Part shown: piece after piece, positions 11,164 to 22,200 of the stretch
Position numbering within the stretch: the first letter of the stretch is position 1
Layout of the letters: each line of letters opens with the position of its first letter
Assembly: GCA_039602395.1 (NCBI GenBank)
Contig: JBCNJP010000008.1
Location: forward strand, 67,295,095-67,359,094
Origin: Deinandra increscens subsp. villosa
Lineage: Eukaryota; Streptophyta; Magnoliopsida; Asterales; Asteraceae
Length of the DNA: 64,000 nucleotides
Reading direction: 5' to 3'
Position numbers and translations under genes: made by a program
The notes under the pieces: generated by a model
Told to the model about the DNA's origin: nothing
What the model saw: only the letters and a program-made list of their open reading frames with translations
Databases searched by the model: none

Positions 11164-11341
11164 TTATTAAAGTGTAAACTACATAAACAATAATATGAAA
11201 ATAAAGTATCTAAATAATTATTTATTAGAATTTTGACTTAATTTAAAATTTTATGGTGATGACAAGTGTTATTTTTTACTAATTAAAGTATGACAAATTT
11301 TTTTTGTTTATTATGTAGTATAGATATATAATGTATAATGA

Positions 11342-11540
11342 GAGTAAATTATAAATTGTTCTTTATTTTATTATTAAATTTTTAATTGGTTCCTTTATAT
11401 TTTTTATTTTTATTCTTTGTCCTTATTTAGAAAATCTATTTCGATTTTTGTTCTTTAACCTAACAGAATAGTTAACACCGTTAAAGTGTGGCATGCGCCT
11501 AACATATGATGGGTAAAATTGTAATTAGCCACATTATCTT
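11342..11540 (+). repeat. Mutator-like TIR remnant
   Basis: It follows the order of the MULE TIR at 32008: GAGAGTAAATTA start, AGTTAACACCGTTAAA, GGCATGCGCC, then GGGTAAAATTGTAATT. Only this end is found. The body may have been lost, or disrupted by the retrotransposon at 12009. Confidence 0.5.
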
Positions 11541-11646
11541 TTAGTTTAAAAAAAACAATATTGACGTCGTCTATTCCATTCTTCAATAAACCTCGATCAA
11601 GAAGCAACATCGATCCCCTCCCGCAACCCTAGTCTCAGTAAAAACA

Positions 11647-11730
11647 AACTGAAGTAACATCGATTTTTCATGGATGGTTCCTACTACAAACTGAAGTAAC
11701 ATCGATTTTTCATGGATGGTTCCTACTTTT
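11647..11730. repeat. 42-bp tandem duplication
   Basis: The unit CAAACTGAAGTAACATCGAT plus the following 22 nt occurs twice back to back, almost unchanged. Confidence 0.85.
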
Positions 11731-12008
11731 AGTTTAAATGTTTTTATTGTCGTTTTCTAATAATTTTTTGTTTTTTTTTTTGTTTTATTATAGTTGGTTT
11801 CCCTCACATGTTTTCTATGAACTTGCATAGTGAGAATGTATTTAGATCATCACAGTTAAATTCAAAACATGATCCTAGTTCAATCACAATACTACAACAT
11901 CTTAATGCATTTTCATTGCAAATAGAAATACAAAAATCCAATCCTAACTAGTTTTAAGTAACACTTGAGTTTTCTTGCTTCTATTACACTTCTTTTAGAT
12001 CAACTTCA

Positions 12009-12386
12009 TGTTGGAAATATACCTACATGAATGTGTCATTTGGGATCATTTGTTAATAACTACCAAAATGATATTAAGTCATATAAAGTCCTTATTAATG
12101 TATGACATAAAGTCCTTATTAATATAGTCATTATTTGATGGGAATAATGACATAATATGAAAGGTCTCTTGCCCTTTGATGTCTTATCAATATATGACTA
12201 GAGAATATAAACACCACCACCACATACACTATTCTCTTTAGTCACAAAATCCATCAATAGAAGACATCTAAAGGGAAGAGGAAGATCATGACTATGGCAT
12301 CATCATCGTCATCTATAATCTCAATCTATAGCGGTATGTCCTCACCTTATATGTATTAGTGTATTACTTGATTGAATTGATCAACA
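12009..12386 (+). repeat. 5' LTR, 378 bp
   Basis: Starts TGTTGGAAAT and ends GATCAACA. A TATAAAC box lies at 12206-12212, a plausible U3 promoter. It is directly followed by the leader and primer binding site. Confidence 0.95.
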
Positions 12387-12388
12387 TG

Positions 12389-12400
12389 TGGTATCAGAGC
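12389..12400 (+). promoter_or_regulatory. primer binding site (initiator tRNA-Met)
   Basis: TGGTATCAGAGC, 2 nt after the LTR. It is complementary to the 3' end of plant initiator tRNA-Met, as in most copia elements. Confidence 0.93.
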
Positions 12401-13111
12401 AATGTTGATTATTTCAATTCAATCTTGTAATCACTTTATTTACTTTGTGATTTCAACCGAAACCGAAACAATATATATATGTTTATAATCGGTTTCACTA
12501 ATATTTGGAATTTCGTCGTTTGAAGCCATGCGCAAAATATTCATTAGTGGAATCTGATTGTTTTAGTCTTTTAGAATTGTTAATAATAATTTATCATACA
12601 ATATGGTGATATTTTCGCATCTATTATCTGCACAAATTTAGTTATAAATTTTACTTTTTTGACTAAATTGTCAGTGTCATTATGAATTTTGTTTATGATG
12701 CCATGTGAATTGAAATTCTACAAATATCGAAATTCCATATATTTTGATAAATATTATATTTATCTACGTTTGTTTTATAAATGTAGTATTTGTGGTATAT
12801 GATTACATATGTATGCTACATATATATTTATTTGAGACTATTAATGTATTCATAAGTGTTATTTATTAGAACTTTTGTATTAATCATACACTTAAATACT
12901 TAATTGTAACTTCAATGGAATTTATTTTGGTTTCTATATTAAAGTTTAATGCTATCATTTAAAGTGGTCATGTGTGTTGTTAATTAGTGAACCCAAAGGC
13001 TAATTATTTAGTGATACACATGAATACTTTAGGCTAAATTACATAAATATTGCATTTCTATCCAAAGGAGATGTGTTGTACTTATATGTCATAATTTCTC
13101 TCTTAAAGCAT

Positions 13112-13600
13112 GTTCATAATACTTGAATATTGGTCATAGCCAAAGCGAAGCCAATGTTCAAGTAGAACCTTATATTTGATTTGTTCGTAATATTTGAATA
13201 TTGGTCATAGCCAAAGCGAAGCCAATGTTCAAATAGAACGTTATATTCAATTTGTTCATAATACTTGAATATTGGTCATAGCCAAAGCGAAGCCAATGTT
13301 CAAATAGAACTTTACATTTAAATTTGTTCATTATGCTTGAATATTGGTCATAGCCAAAGCGAAGCCAATGTTCAGGCAGAACCTTATATATACTTTGTTC
13401 ATGATACTTGAATATTGGTCATAGCCAAAGCGAAGCCAATATTTGAGTAGAACTTTATACTAAATTTCTCATAACATTTGAGTATTGGTCATAGCCAAAG
13501 CGAAGCCAATGTTCAAATAGAAATTTATATTCAATTTGTTCATAATGCTTAGGTGATAGGCAAGTAACCAAAGCGAAAGCCGATTCATTTAAGTAGAACC
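13112..13600 (+). repeat. ~71-bp tandem repeat array, six units plus a diverged one
   Basis: The core TTGGTCATAGCCAAAGCGAA, then GCCAATGTTC, recurs at 13130, 13201, 13272, 13344, 13415 and 13485, with a diverged unit near 13550. The period is 70-72 bp. The array sits about 730 bp after the primer binding site, in the position of a 5' leader or start of gag. Confidence 0.93.
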
Positions 13601-16600
13601 TAATTAGTCTGTTATTTTGGTGTTATAACAGAATATGTCACATCTTCTTTTGTTTTAAAACTTTGTGCCTTATTACTATGCCTTAATTTATGATTATGCA
13701 CTCTATTATGCCTTAGTTCATCATAATGTATTATTATGGCTTAGTTTATGATTATACATTTCTATTATGCCTTAGTTTATCATAATCATTGTGCCTTAGT
13801 TTTTTAAGTACCCTATATAGTCACTCTTAGATCTTCTTTCAAACTAATATAACCTTTAATCTCCATAAATTATCCACTCTAGATTTACAATCACTAAATG
13901 TTTCCATACTTTTTTCCTCTTATCATAATGATCTTGATTATCTATTTAGACAAAAGACTCTCATTGCCTTACGATATAAATATATTACAGTTAGGGCACT
14001 ATAAACGAGTAAAGTCAAATGTCTCTTATGATGATAAAGATTCCCCAAATATCAAAATCAGTAGAGATGTTTTAGATATCCTAATCTAAACATTGAGTGA
14101 GTAATAAAAATTCAAATGAACTACTTAAATGCATGCAAACACTTAACATCTAATATGCTTAGTGCAAAGTATAAATTAGGTTAATGATTTAGTGAACACA
14201 TCATAAAACATGACCCTTAAAGAGCTTACACATGTTTCAAAATTAAAGGTTTTTCTAGTGCATTTCTCAGTGAATCCTTTCTTGGCACAATTACATGCTA
14301 CTTAAAAATTAGTCATGACACTTATAAGTGCTAGAAGGAAAATGAGTGCTTGATAGCATTGTGCATAAAGGATATATAATGCCTTAAATTAGAAAAGCGG
14401 ATTTGTTCACCTCACAATCACTAACCCTTATATAATTAAAATAACTTAAATAAGGAGGATAGTTCTAAATTCTAAAATAAGATACAAGAAAACTTCCAGT
14501 TCTAAATCCTTATAGGAACAACTGGCTAACAAAGAATAATCAACAATGATAATTGTGCCCATTAATTTTAAGATTAACACGGTGAATTAAATCTAGTCTT
14601 ATAAAGATCTCTTATAATCCATACACTAGCAATAAACCAAACAACCACTATTATGAAAGTAAGTGACAAAATCAATGTCAAAGTTGTATAAACCATGAAA
14701 ATCTATCAATGTACTACACTTTATGATACCTTATTATGATCCAAGATCACTTGGAACCTAGTATCATTACTAAAGTAAGACATCAACGGTTATAAGGTTT
14801 CAAACGACTATGACAAATGTCACTACTACCCTAAACTCTCAAAGTTGTTGGTTATACTTATCTAGTTGTCTTTACGTGGGTTGAAATCTATAACTAGATA
14901 ATAAATGTTCACAATCTTTGTTATCACGTAAGTGAGAACTTAACAAAGACAATATGTGTATAAGGGAATAAATAAGTTTCCACTAAGAGTTCTAACTCAA
15001 TAAAACTCAAATATATTAGTGGACCTTATCCTAAAATGGAATATCTGGGCGTAACACATTTATCACTCATTTACTGATTATTTATTCTTGTACTTAAATA
15101 AGGAAAAATATCTTTCTCGCCTTAAACTTTTAAGGACGAAGTTGAAAATCAACTTAACCATAAAATAAAAGGTTGTGAGATTAGATTTAATAGATTAAAT
15201 ACTAATCTTGACATACAAATTATGGTAACACTCTCAAATCCATTAGGATCACACTAGTGTGAACCAGTAGATCATGTATGGTACTTCTAAAGATACATTA
15301 TTAAGTTATGCATCTAAGTATCCTTATAAACATGATAATAAATATGTCATCTAAGTTATACATCTATTTCTATATACCAAGGCTCTAAAAACAACAACTC
15401 ATATGCTAAACAAGGTTACCTAATATGTCCCTAAAATTCCTTCTGAAATCCGGACATGAAGGAAACTAAGTGTAAACCATATGATTAGTTATTAGCCGCA
15501 ATTAAACCTTAAAAATCCTCAACACTAAGCATGTTGCATACCAAGTTCCTAAGAAATTCTAAGATTAGTGGGAGCAATCAAAGTCCTTATCAATGACTTC
15601 TCTTCTGAGGTCACTGGGAGTAGTGAAAAGTCCTTACTCATGACTTACCTAAAAGTACAAGAGGCGGGGGGGGGAGACAAAGTTAAATTTAACTCTGAAT
15701 TTAACTCTGATTACACCTCTTGTACACCACGCCACTATAACACTGATCCACTTCCACACACTTAGAAATAATGTTACTCCTAATATACCTGACTTAAATG
15801 CTCAAGAGGAAATCTATGAAACTATTAATGTTCTGCTTCAACTCGTTAGAACCAGCTTAGTAGGTCATCAAGGTATGAAGTTTCCTATTAACTTTGATGA
15901 TTATGAACCTATCTTAATAAAGCTTACATGGATATTGGAAATATTACTAATCGTATCTCTGATTTAAGAGCCATTATTAGAAATCAATCAACTTATCTGA
16001 TGGAATAAAGCTATTATTAATGAGCTTAACTCCCTAAATCAAAATAACGTTAGAAGTTTAGTTTTCCATAGCTAAACTGAAATCCGAAAGGAGAAATTAA
16101 ACGTTATAAATTGTTGTTTTCCTAAATGCGATTAACAAGTTAAGAATTCATTAAGAATTCATTTTCTAAAGGGTTCTCTGAGAGATAATCATTGTCCTTA
16201 TTACTCACTCTTAATTACGAGTGACATTTAACGGAATTATAAAATATCTTTCCTCAATACTCAGTCAACATAAAGACATGTTCATAAACAAAGCTCAAGG
16301 TTTCAAGCCTGAAAGTAAAAGACACTTAGTCTCTAAGATGAGTAAATTCATTTAAAGGGTTAAAGTAAGCAAACTTACAAGTGAAATTTAAAGTTTGATG
16401 AAATTAAAAATGTAACCATTCTTCATCAAGAATAAGTGGATAAATGGGCCTACCTTAAGATGAGTGGGAGAAACTAATACAACATTTGCCCTTATATACA
16501 TTATTTTAGGGAAGTAATATATTAGTTTTGTTGCATGTGTCAAAGCGACTTATTCTCGCATAATTTTGACATTAAAATCTTGGAGATGCTTCTTATGCAA

Positions 16601-17740
16601 CAAGCATCAAAATACACCAATACCAACCTTATGAGACATTAATTAAGTCTCATAAGACTTAATTATGTGTTCAACACATTACAATATGCAACACTGCTCT
16701 CAGTCTGTAACTCTAGTAACTAAAGGAGATTAATTATAAAGGTTTATCTAATTAAATCTTATACTTTATTAGTTAGAAGTCTTACGTATGTTCAAGTCTA
16801 TACTCATTTAGATATTGCCTACATTGCTGAAATACTAGAAGTGATGAAAATCATTTCCTAAGTTTAGTTCATCATAAAGCATCTAAGATGGCATTTTAAT
16901 ATCTATAAGAAACGAAAGACTATAAATTTGAACTATAGAAGAAGTGAGAAACTTAAAGTAGTTGACTATCTCTAAATTTTGACTTTATTGTATTCAAAGG
17001 AAATGAAATGTCAACTCAGGGGTATATCCTTATCTCTGCGGACAGATTTGTCTAATGGATCATGGATGAGTCACAAGAAACTGATAACAACAACCTAAGT
17101 TATTATGACATGATATGTTTGTCACTAGATGTTGTTGGTAAATTTATCAGTAGACTCATAATTCCGTAACTCCAAACATAACATATTGAAGACTCATTGT
17201 GATAAAGTCAGCTATCCTAATCTCTTAAAACAGTAACAGTTTTGAGCGGAGCTGCATTAAATTTTCGATACAAGATTATTATTCATTTAAGAACAAGTAG
17301 AGGAAACTAAGTCCTTGTATTGAAAACATTCATGATATGCTTAAGGATCCTATAACTTAAGGTCTATCCTCATAAGTCTTTTCTTAGAGCTCATAATAAA
17401 GACGAGGTTTACTAATGACCGATCATGTCATAATATGAATGACTAATTATTAACTATTCCTCATCCGTTTTGATTTATTTTGTCTCTGAATATGTTATGC
17501 ATGCCTAAATGACATATAGACAGTTTTACATATAAATCAAACGTTAAGGGCATCAATCTAGTCATTTTGGTCCTTAATTTCTTATGTTCGTTTTTCAATT
17601 GTAGTATGATTAATGGGGGTCTTGAGTTTATAATAACTCAATGACTGTATTTTTCTACTACAGTTTAAAATTCGAAATCTGATGAGTGTTATTAACTTGG
17701 CCAAACTTTAGAAATGCTCATCATAAATGATCACTCGGAC

Positions 17741-17751
17741 AAGTGGGAGAA
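17741..17751 (+). promoter_or_regulatory. polypurine tract
   Basis: AAGTGGGAGAA lies immediately before the 3' LTR and would prime plus-strand synthesis. Confidence 0.85.
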
Positions 17752-18129
17752 TGTTGGAAATATACCTACATGAATGTGTCCTTTGGGATCATTTGTTAAT
17801 AACTACCAAAATGATATTAAGTCATATAAAGTCCTTATTAATGTATGACATAAAGTCCTTATTAATATAGTCATTATTTGATGGGAGTAATGACATAATA
17901 TGAAAGGTCTCTTGCCCTTTGATGTCTTATAAATATATGACTAGAGAATATAAACACCACCACCACATACACTATTCTCTTTAGTCACAAAATCCATCAA
18001 TAGAAGACATCTAAAGGGAAGAGGAAGATCATGACTATGGCATCATCATCGTCATCTATAATCTCAATCTCTATCGGTATGTCCTCACCTTATATGTATT
18101 AGTGTATTACTTGATTGAATTGATCAACA
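17752..18129 (+). repeat. 3' LTR, 378 bp
   Basis: Same length as the 5' LTR with five substitutions. Followed by the target duplication CTTCA. Confidence 0.95.
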
Positions 18130-18246
18130 CTTCACTTCTTTTTAGTTATTCAACTTCATCCTTGGACTTCAACAAACCAAGGATAATATCCAAGCACCTT
18201 TAATATGCTTGAGGCACATTCAAAATAAAAATTCGTAATCGAAGCA

Positions 18247-18760
18247 TCACTACTAGAAAACTAGGTATTTGTTATCTGATTTGCGACCGAAAAGTGCAGT
18301 TGTCAAATTTGCAACTGATTTGCGACCGAACTCATACCGGTCGCAAAATTAAGGAGCAAAATTAGTCCGGTTGCAATAGGGTTGCAAAATTTACGACCGT
18401 CAATATTCAATCACAAAACGGTCACAAAATTTACAACGATCTTAAGACGGTCACAAATCAATGGCAAAGCGACAATAAAAACATTTAAATTAGAAACAAA
18501 AATAAATTTCAGTCACAAATCGGTTGCAATCGGTTGCAAAATTTGCAACCGACTTTTTCTGGTTGCAATTTTAAAATTAAAATCAAAATATAATTTTATT
18601 TTAAAACCAAAATCAAACTTAAGAAAAATCAAACTTCATTTTTACGGGATTCCAATTTCAAAATAAAAGGGATCTAAAATCAAAGTCAAATTGGATATTC
18701 CAAATTGCAAATCGCACAAACTTGTTACGACATTCCAATTGCAAATCGCACAAACTTCAT
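18247..18760 (+). mobile_element. CACTA (En/Spm)-type terminus, incomplete
   Basis: Starts CACTACTAGAAAACTAGG, a typical CACTA terminal repeat. It is followed by many subterminal motifs in both orientations (TTGCGACCG, CGGTCGCAAA, CGGTTGCAA), the usual transposase-binding layout. No matching opposite end was found. It may be truncated or split by the copia insertion at 19044. No transposase is visible. Confidence 0.72.
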
Positions 18761-19043
18761 TTTGGTTTGTGCTCATGTGATTATGAAGATTTCACCGTGT
18801 TGATTTGCGAAGAACAAATTGGTTTTCAGTTTCAAGAAGAAGAAACTAATACTCTGCTATTTTGCAATCCGTAAACAACACTTTGTTATTTTTGAAAACA
18901 TAAGTGTTATTTTGCAATTTCATAAATAGCAAGCGCTGCGTTATTTTGAAAAAACATTATGTTGATACATAAACAACGTTTCACAATTCAAAACAACACT
19001 GTCTTGAAACATAAACTGCACTTAACAATTCACAAGAGTATTG

Positions 19044-19275
19044 TATAATCAATTGAAAGGCTAAAAAGGTACATCTTTTACAATAGAAAAAATACACAAT
19101 ATATAGCTAAATACAGAAGGCATAAAAGGAAATATGCAAGGCTGGAAAATTCTGGAAATGCCTAACGGTCCTCAATTGGCAGTCACACAAAAGCTGTCAA
19201 GATCTCACAAAATAGGAAAGTTGAAATAGTTGATCTTGTATTTTTTTTCCAAGGAATATATATTTTTTTCTAACA
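19044..19275 (-). repeat. 3' LTR (232 bp) of the complete copia element
   Basis: On the minus strand it begins TGTTAGAAAA and ends TTGATTATA. It is preceded by the polypurine tract TTGAGGGGGAG. The pol stop codon TAG is nucleotides 4-6 of this LTR. Confidence 0.95.
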
Positions 19276-22200
19276 CTCCCCCTCAAGTTGAGTAGTGGGA
19301 TCTCCAATGCTCAACTTGTCAAGACATTTGCTAAAAATCTTCCCGTTGACGGCTTTTGTTAGTATATCAGCTAATTGGTCTTCAGATCGAACAAATGGTA
19401 GCTCTATAATTCCAGCTTCAAGCTTTTCTTTGATGAAGTGCCTATCAATTTCAACATGCTTCGTCCGATCGTGTTGGACAGGATTCTCTGAAATCTGGAT
19501 TGCAGCTTTGTTATCGCACATTAGTTTACTGGATATGTTAGGAGGAAAACCAATTTCGGTCATAAGTTTGCGTATCCAAAGAATTTCTGCTATGCCCCGT
19601 GCGATACCTCGGAATTCGGCTTCAGCACTGGAAAGTGAGACCACCTTCTGTTTTTTACTTCTCCAAGTCACAAGATTTCCTCCAACTATGGTGAAATAGC
19701 CTGATGTAGATCTTCTATTTCCTTTGTAGCCTGCCCAGTCGGCATCGGTGTACCCCTGAATCTCTAGATGCCCATGTGGTTTGAAGATAATACCATGCCC
19801 AACTGTTCCTTTAAGATACCTGATGATTCGCCTTACTGCTTTCATGTGTTCTTCTTGAGGTTGATGCATAAACTGACTTACCACTCCAACGGCATAGGCA
19901 ATGTCCGGGCGAGTGTGAGAGAGATATATTAATTTACCTACCAAGCGTTGGTATCTCTCTTTATCTGCCAATTCTGCATTTTCTGCCATACAAAGTTTGT
20001 GGTTAGCCATCATTGGAGTGTCGGCAGGCTTGCAATCGATCATTCCTGTTTCGGCAAGAAGGTCAAGAACATATTTCTTTTGACATATAAAGATGCCATG
20101 TTTAGACCTTAGCACTTCAATTCCAAGGAAATACTTAAGTCTTCCCAAGTCTTTCATTTCAAACTCTGTGAACAAATTTGTCTTTAACTTCCTCATTTCT
20201 TCCTCATCGCTCCCTGTAACAATAATGTCATCGACATATATAATCAAACAAGTAATAAGTTTACCTCTTCGTTTAAGAAACAATGTGTGATCAGAGTTGC
20301 TTTGTTTAAATCCATATCTTTTCATTGCTAGAGTAAATCTGCCAAACCAGGCCCGAGGGGATTGCTTAAGCCCGTAGAGAGATCTTCTTAACCGACATAC
20401 TTCCTTTGTCTTAAAGTTTTCTGCGAATCCAGGTGGAGCTTCCATATACACTTCTTCTTTTAACTCTCCATGTAAGAAAGCATTCTTAACATCAAATTGA
20501 TGTAGATGCCATCCCTTATTTGCAGCAATCGAGAAAAGGACCCGGATTGTGTCAATCTTAGCTACGGGGGAAAAAGTCTCTGAGTAGTCAATTCCATATG
20601 TTTGGGTATAGCCTTTGGCTACTAACCGAGCTTTATATCTTTCAATGGTTCCATCTGGATTGTGTTTAATCGTGAAAACCCAACGACACCCTATCGGTTT
20701 CTTTCCTGGAGGGAGGACACACTTTTCCCATGTATCATTCTTTATTAATGCCTCCATCTCGGTTTCCATTGCAGCCTTCCAGTTTTTTGACTCTAAGGCT
20801 TGTTCCGTGGAGTTTGGAATTTGTTCCTCATATAAGGAGGAAGCAAAGGCCTTAGCTTCATTGGTTAAGTTCCCGTTTGCAATACTTGCCATGGGATACC
20901 TACAAGATTGTGTCTGTCTTTCTGGAGAGTATCGTTTTGGAGGAATTCCTCTGGTTGTTCTTGGTGGTAAAACATATCTCTCAGTGGTTTCTTCTTGTAT
21001 TGGCTCGTCCCTGTTTTCCTGCACGATATGTTCTGTTGCATCCTCATGGTTATCAGATATATTAATATTTCCATCCTCTTGGGATGCATCATTTTGTATA
21101 TCGTCATGTGTTTGAGTTTGAGAATTACTTACCTCACGCATTGGACTAGGAGGATCTTGGTTAGTGACATTGACTGTTGGCTCATCAGATTGTGTAGTAG
21201 TAATTGACTCATCATGGGTACTGTAATTGACTTCTTCTGAGGAAGGAATCCATTTTAACCAACTTAGTGTGTCATTATTTTCTCTCTCCCCATGGCCAAT
21301 GTGTTGGGAGGTATAGAAGAATTCGGTCTCAAGAAAGTCACAATTCATGGTAGTATACATATGACGCCTTTTTGGGCTATAACACCGATATCCTTTTTGG
21401 TTAACACCATAGCCCACAAACACGCACTTTTCAGCACATGGGTCGAGTTTCGTTCGATCGCTTTTGGGTATGTGTACAAAGACAGAACACCCAAATATTC
21501 GTGGGTGTAACGTAAGGGCAGGAGGGATTGTGGTAAATTCAGATAGGGTTTCAAGGGGGGTTTTCAAGTCAAGGGATTTAGTTGGTAGCCGATTAATGAG
21601 ATAAGTGGCAGTCGCGAGGGCCTCCGGCCAAAAAGACTTAGGCACTTGAGATTCAATTAGAAGGGCCCGAGTTATTTCTAAAAGAATGCGGTTTTTACGT
21701 TCGGCAACGCCATTTTGTTCGGGAGTGTGTGAGCAAGACGTTTGGTGAATCACACCTTTAGTTTGACAAAATTGCTTCATTTGGTTATTTATAAACTCCC
21801 CTCCATTATCAGACCGAAGAGTTTGGATGTTGGTTTTGAATTGGGTTTGTATCATTGTATAAAACATGATAAACTTCTCAAAAACTTCTGATTTGTGTTT
21901 TAGGAAATAAATCCATGTCATACGAGTGCAATCATCAATGAAAAGAACAAAAAAACGAAAATTTTGTCCCCCACTAACTTCGGCTGGTCCCCAAACATCC
22001 GAGTGAATAAGGGAAAATGGTGAATCGACTCTTGTGTTATTTGGTTTATAGGTATGTCTATGGCTTTTAGCCAAAACACAAGTTTCACATTTTAATGGTT
22101 TATTCGAGGGAAATAACTTAGGAAATAAAATATGTAAATAACCAGAGGATGGGTGTCCCAATCTTCTATGCCATAACCAAGCTTCTCTATCTGTAGTCCC

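Larger units (their letters stand above)
12009..18129 (+). mobile_element. LTR retrotransposon (copia-type), recent but coding-dead
   Basis: 6.1 kb, bounded by two 378-bp LTRs with only 5 differences seen by eye (about 98.7% identity) and by the 5-bp target duplication CTTCA (12004-12008, 18130-18134). The primer binding site and polypurine tract are in place. The interior has no long frame, only heavily broken remnants: around 16790-17200 stretches such as YVQVYTHLDIAY and, frameshifted, STQGYILISADRF can be read. These match the C-terminal RT and RNase H blocks of copia pol. Young LTRs with an old interior indicate a nonautonomous family copied in trans by a relative's enzymes. Confidence 0.93.

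Noticed and set aside
13112..13600. CRISPR-like array of regular repeats with variable spacers
   Set aside because: The period is ~71 bp, the spacers are near-identical variants, and it lies inside a plant LTR element. It is an ordinary tandem repeat.
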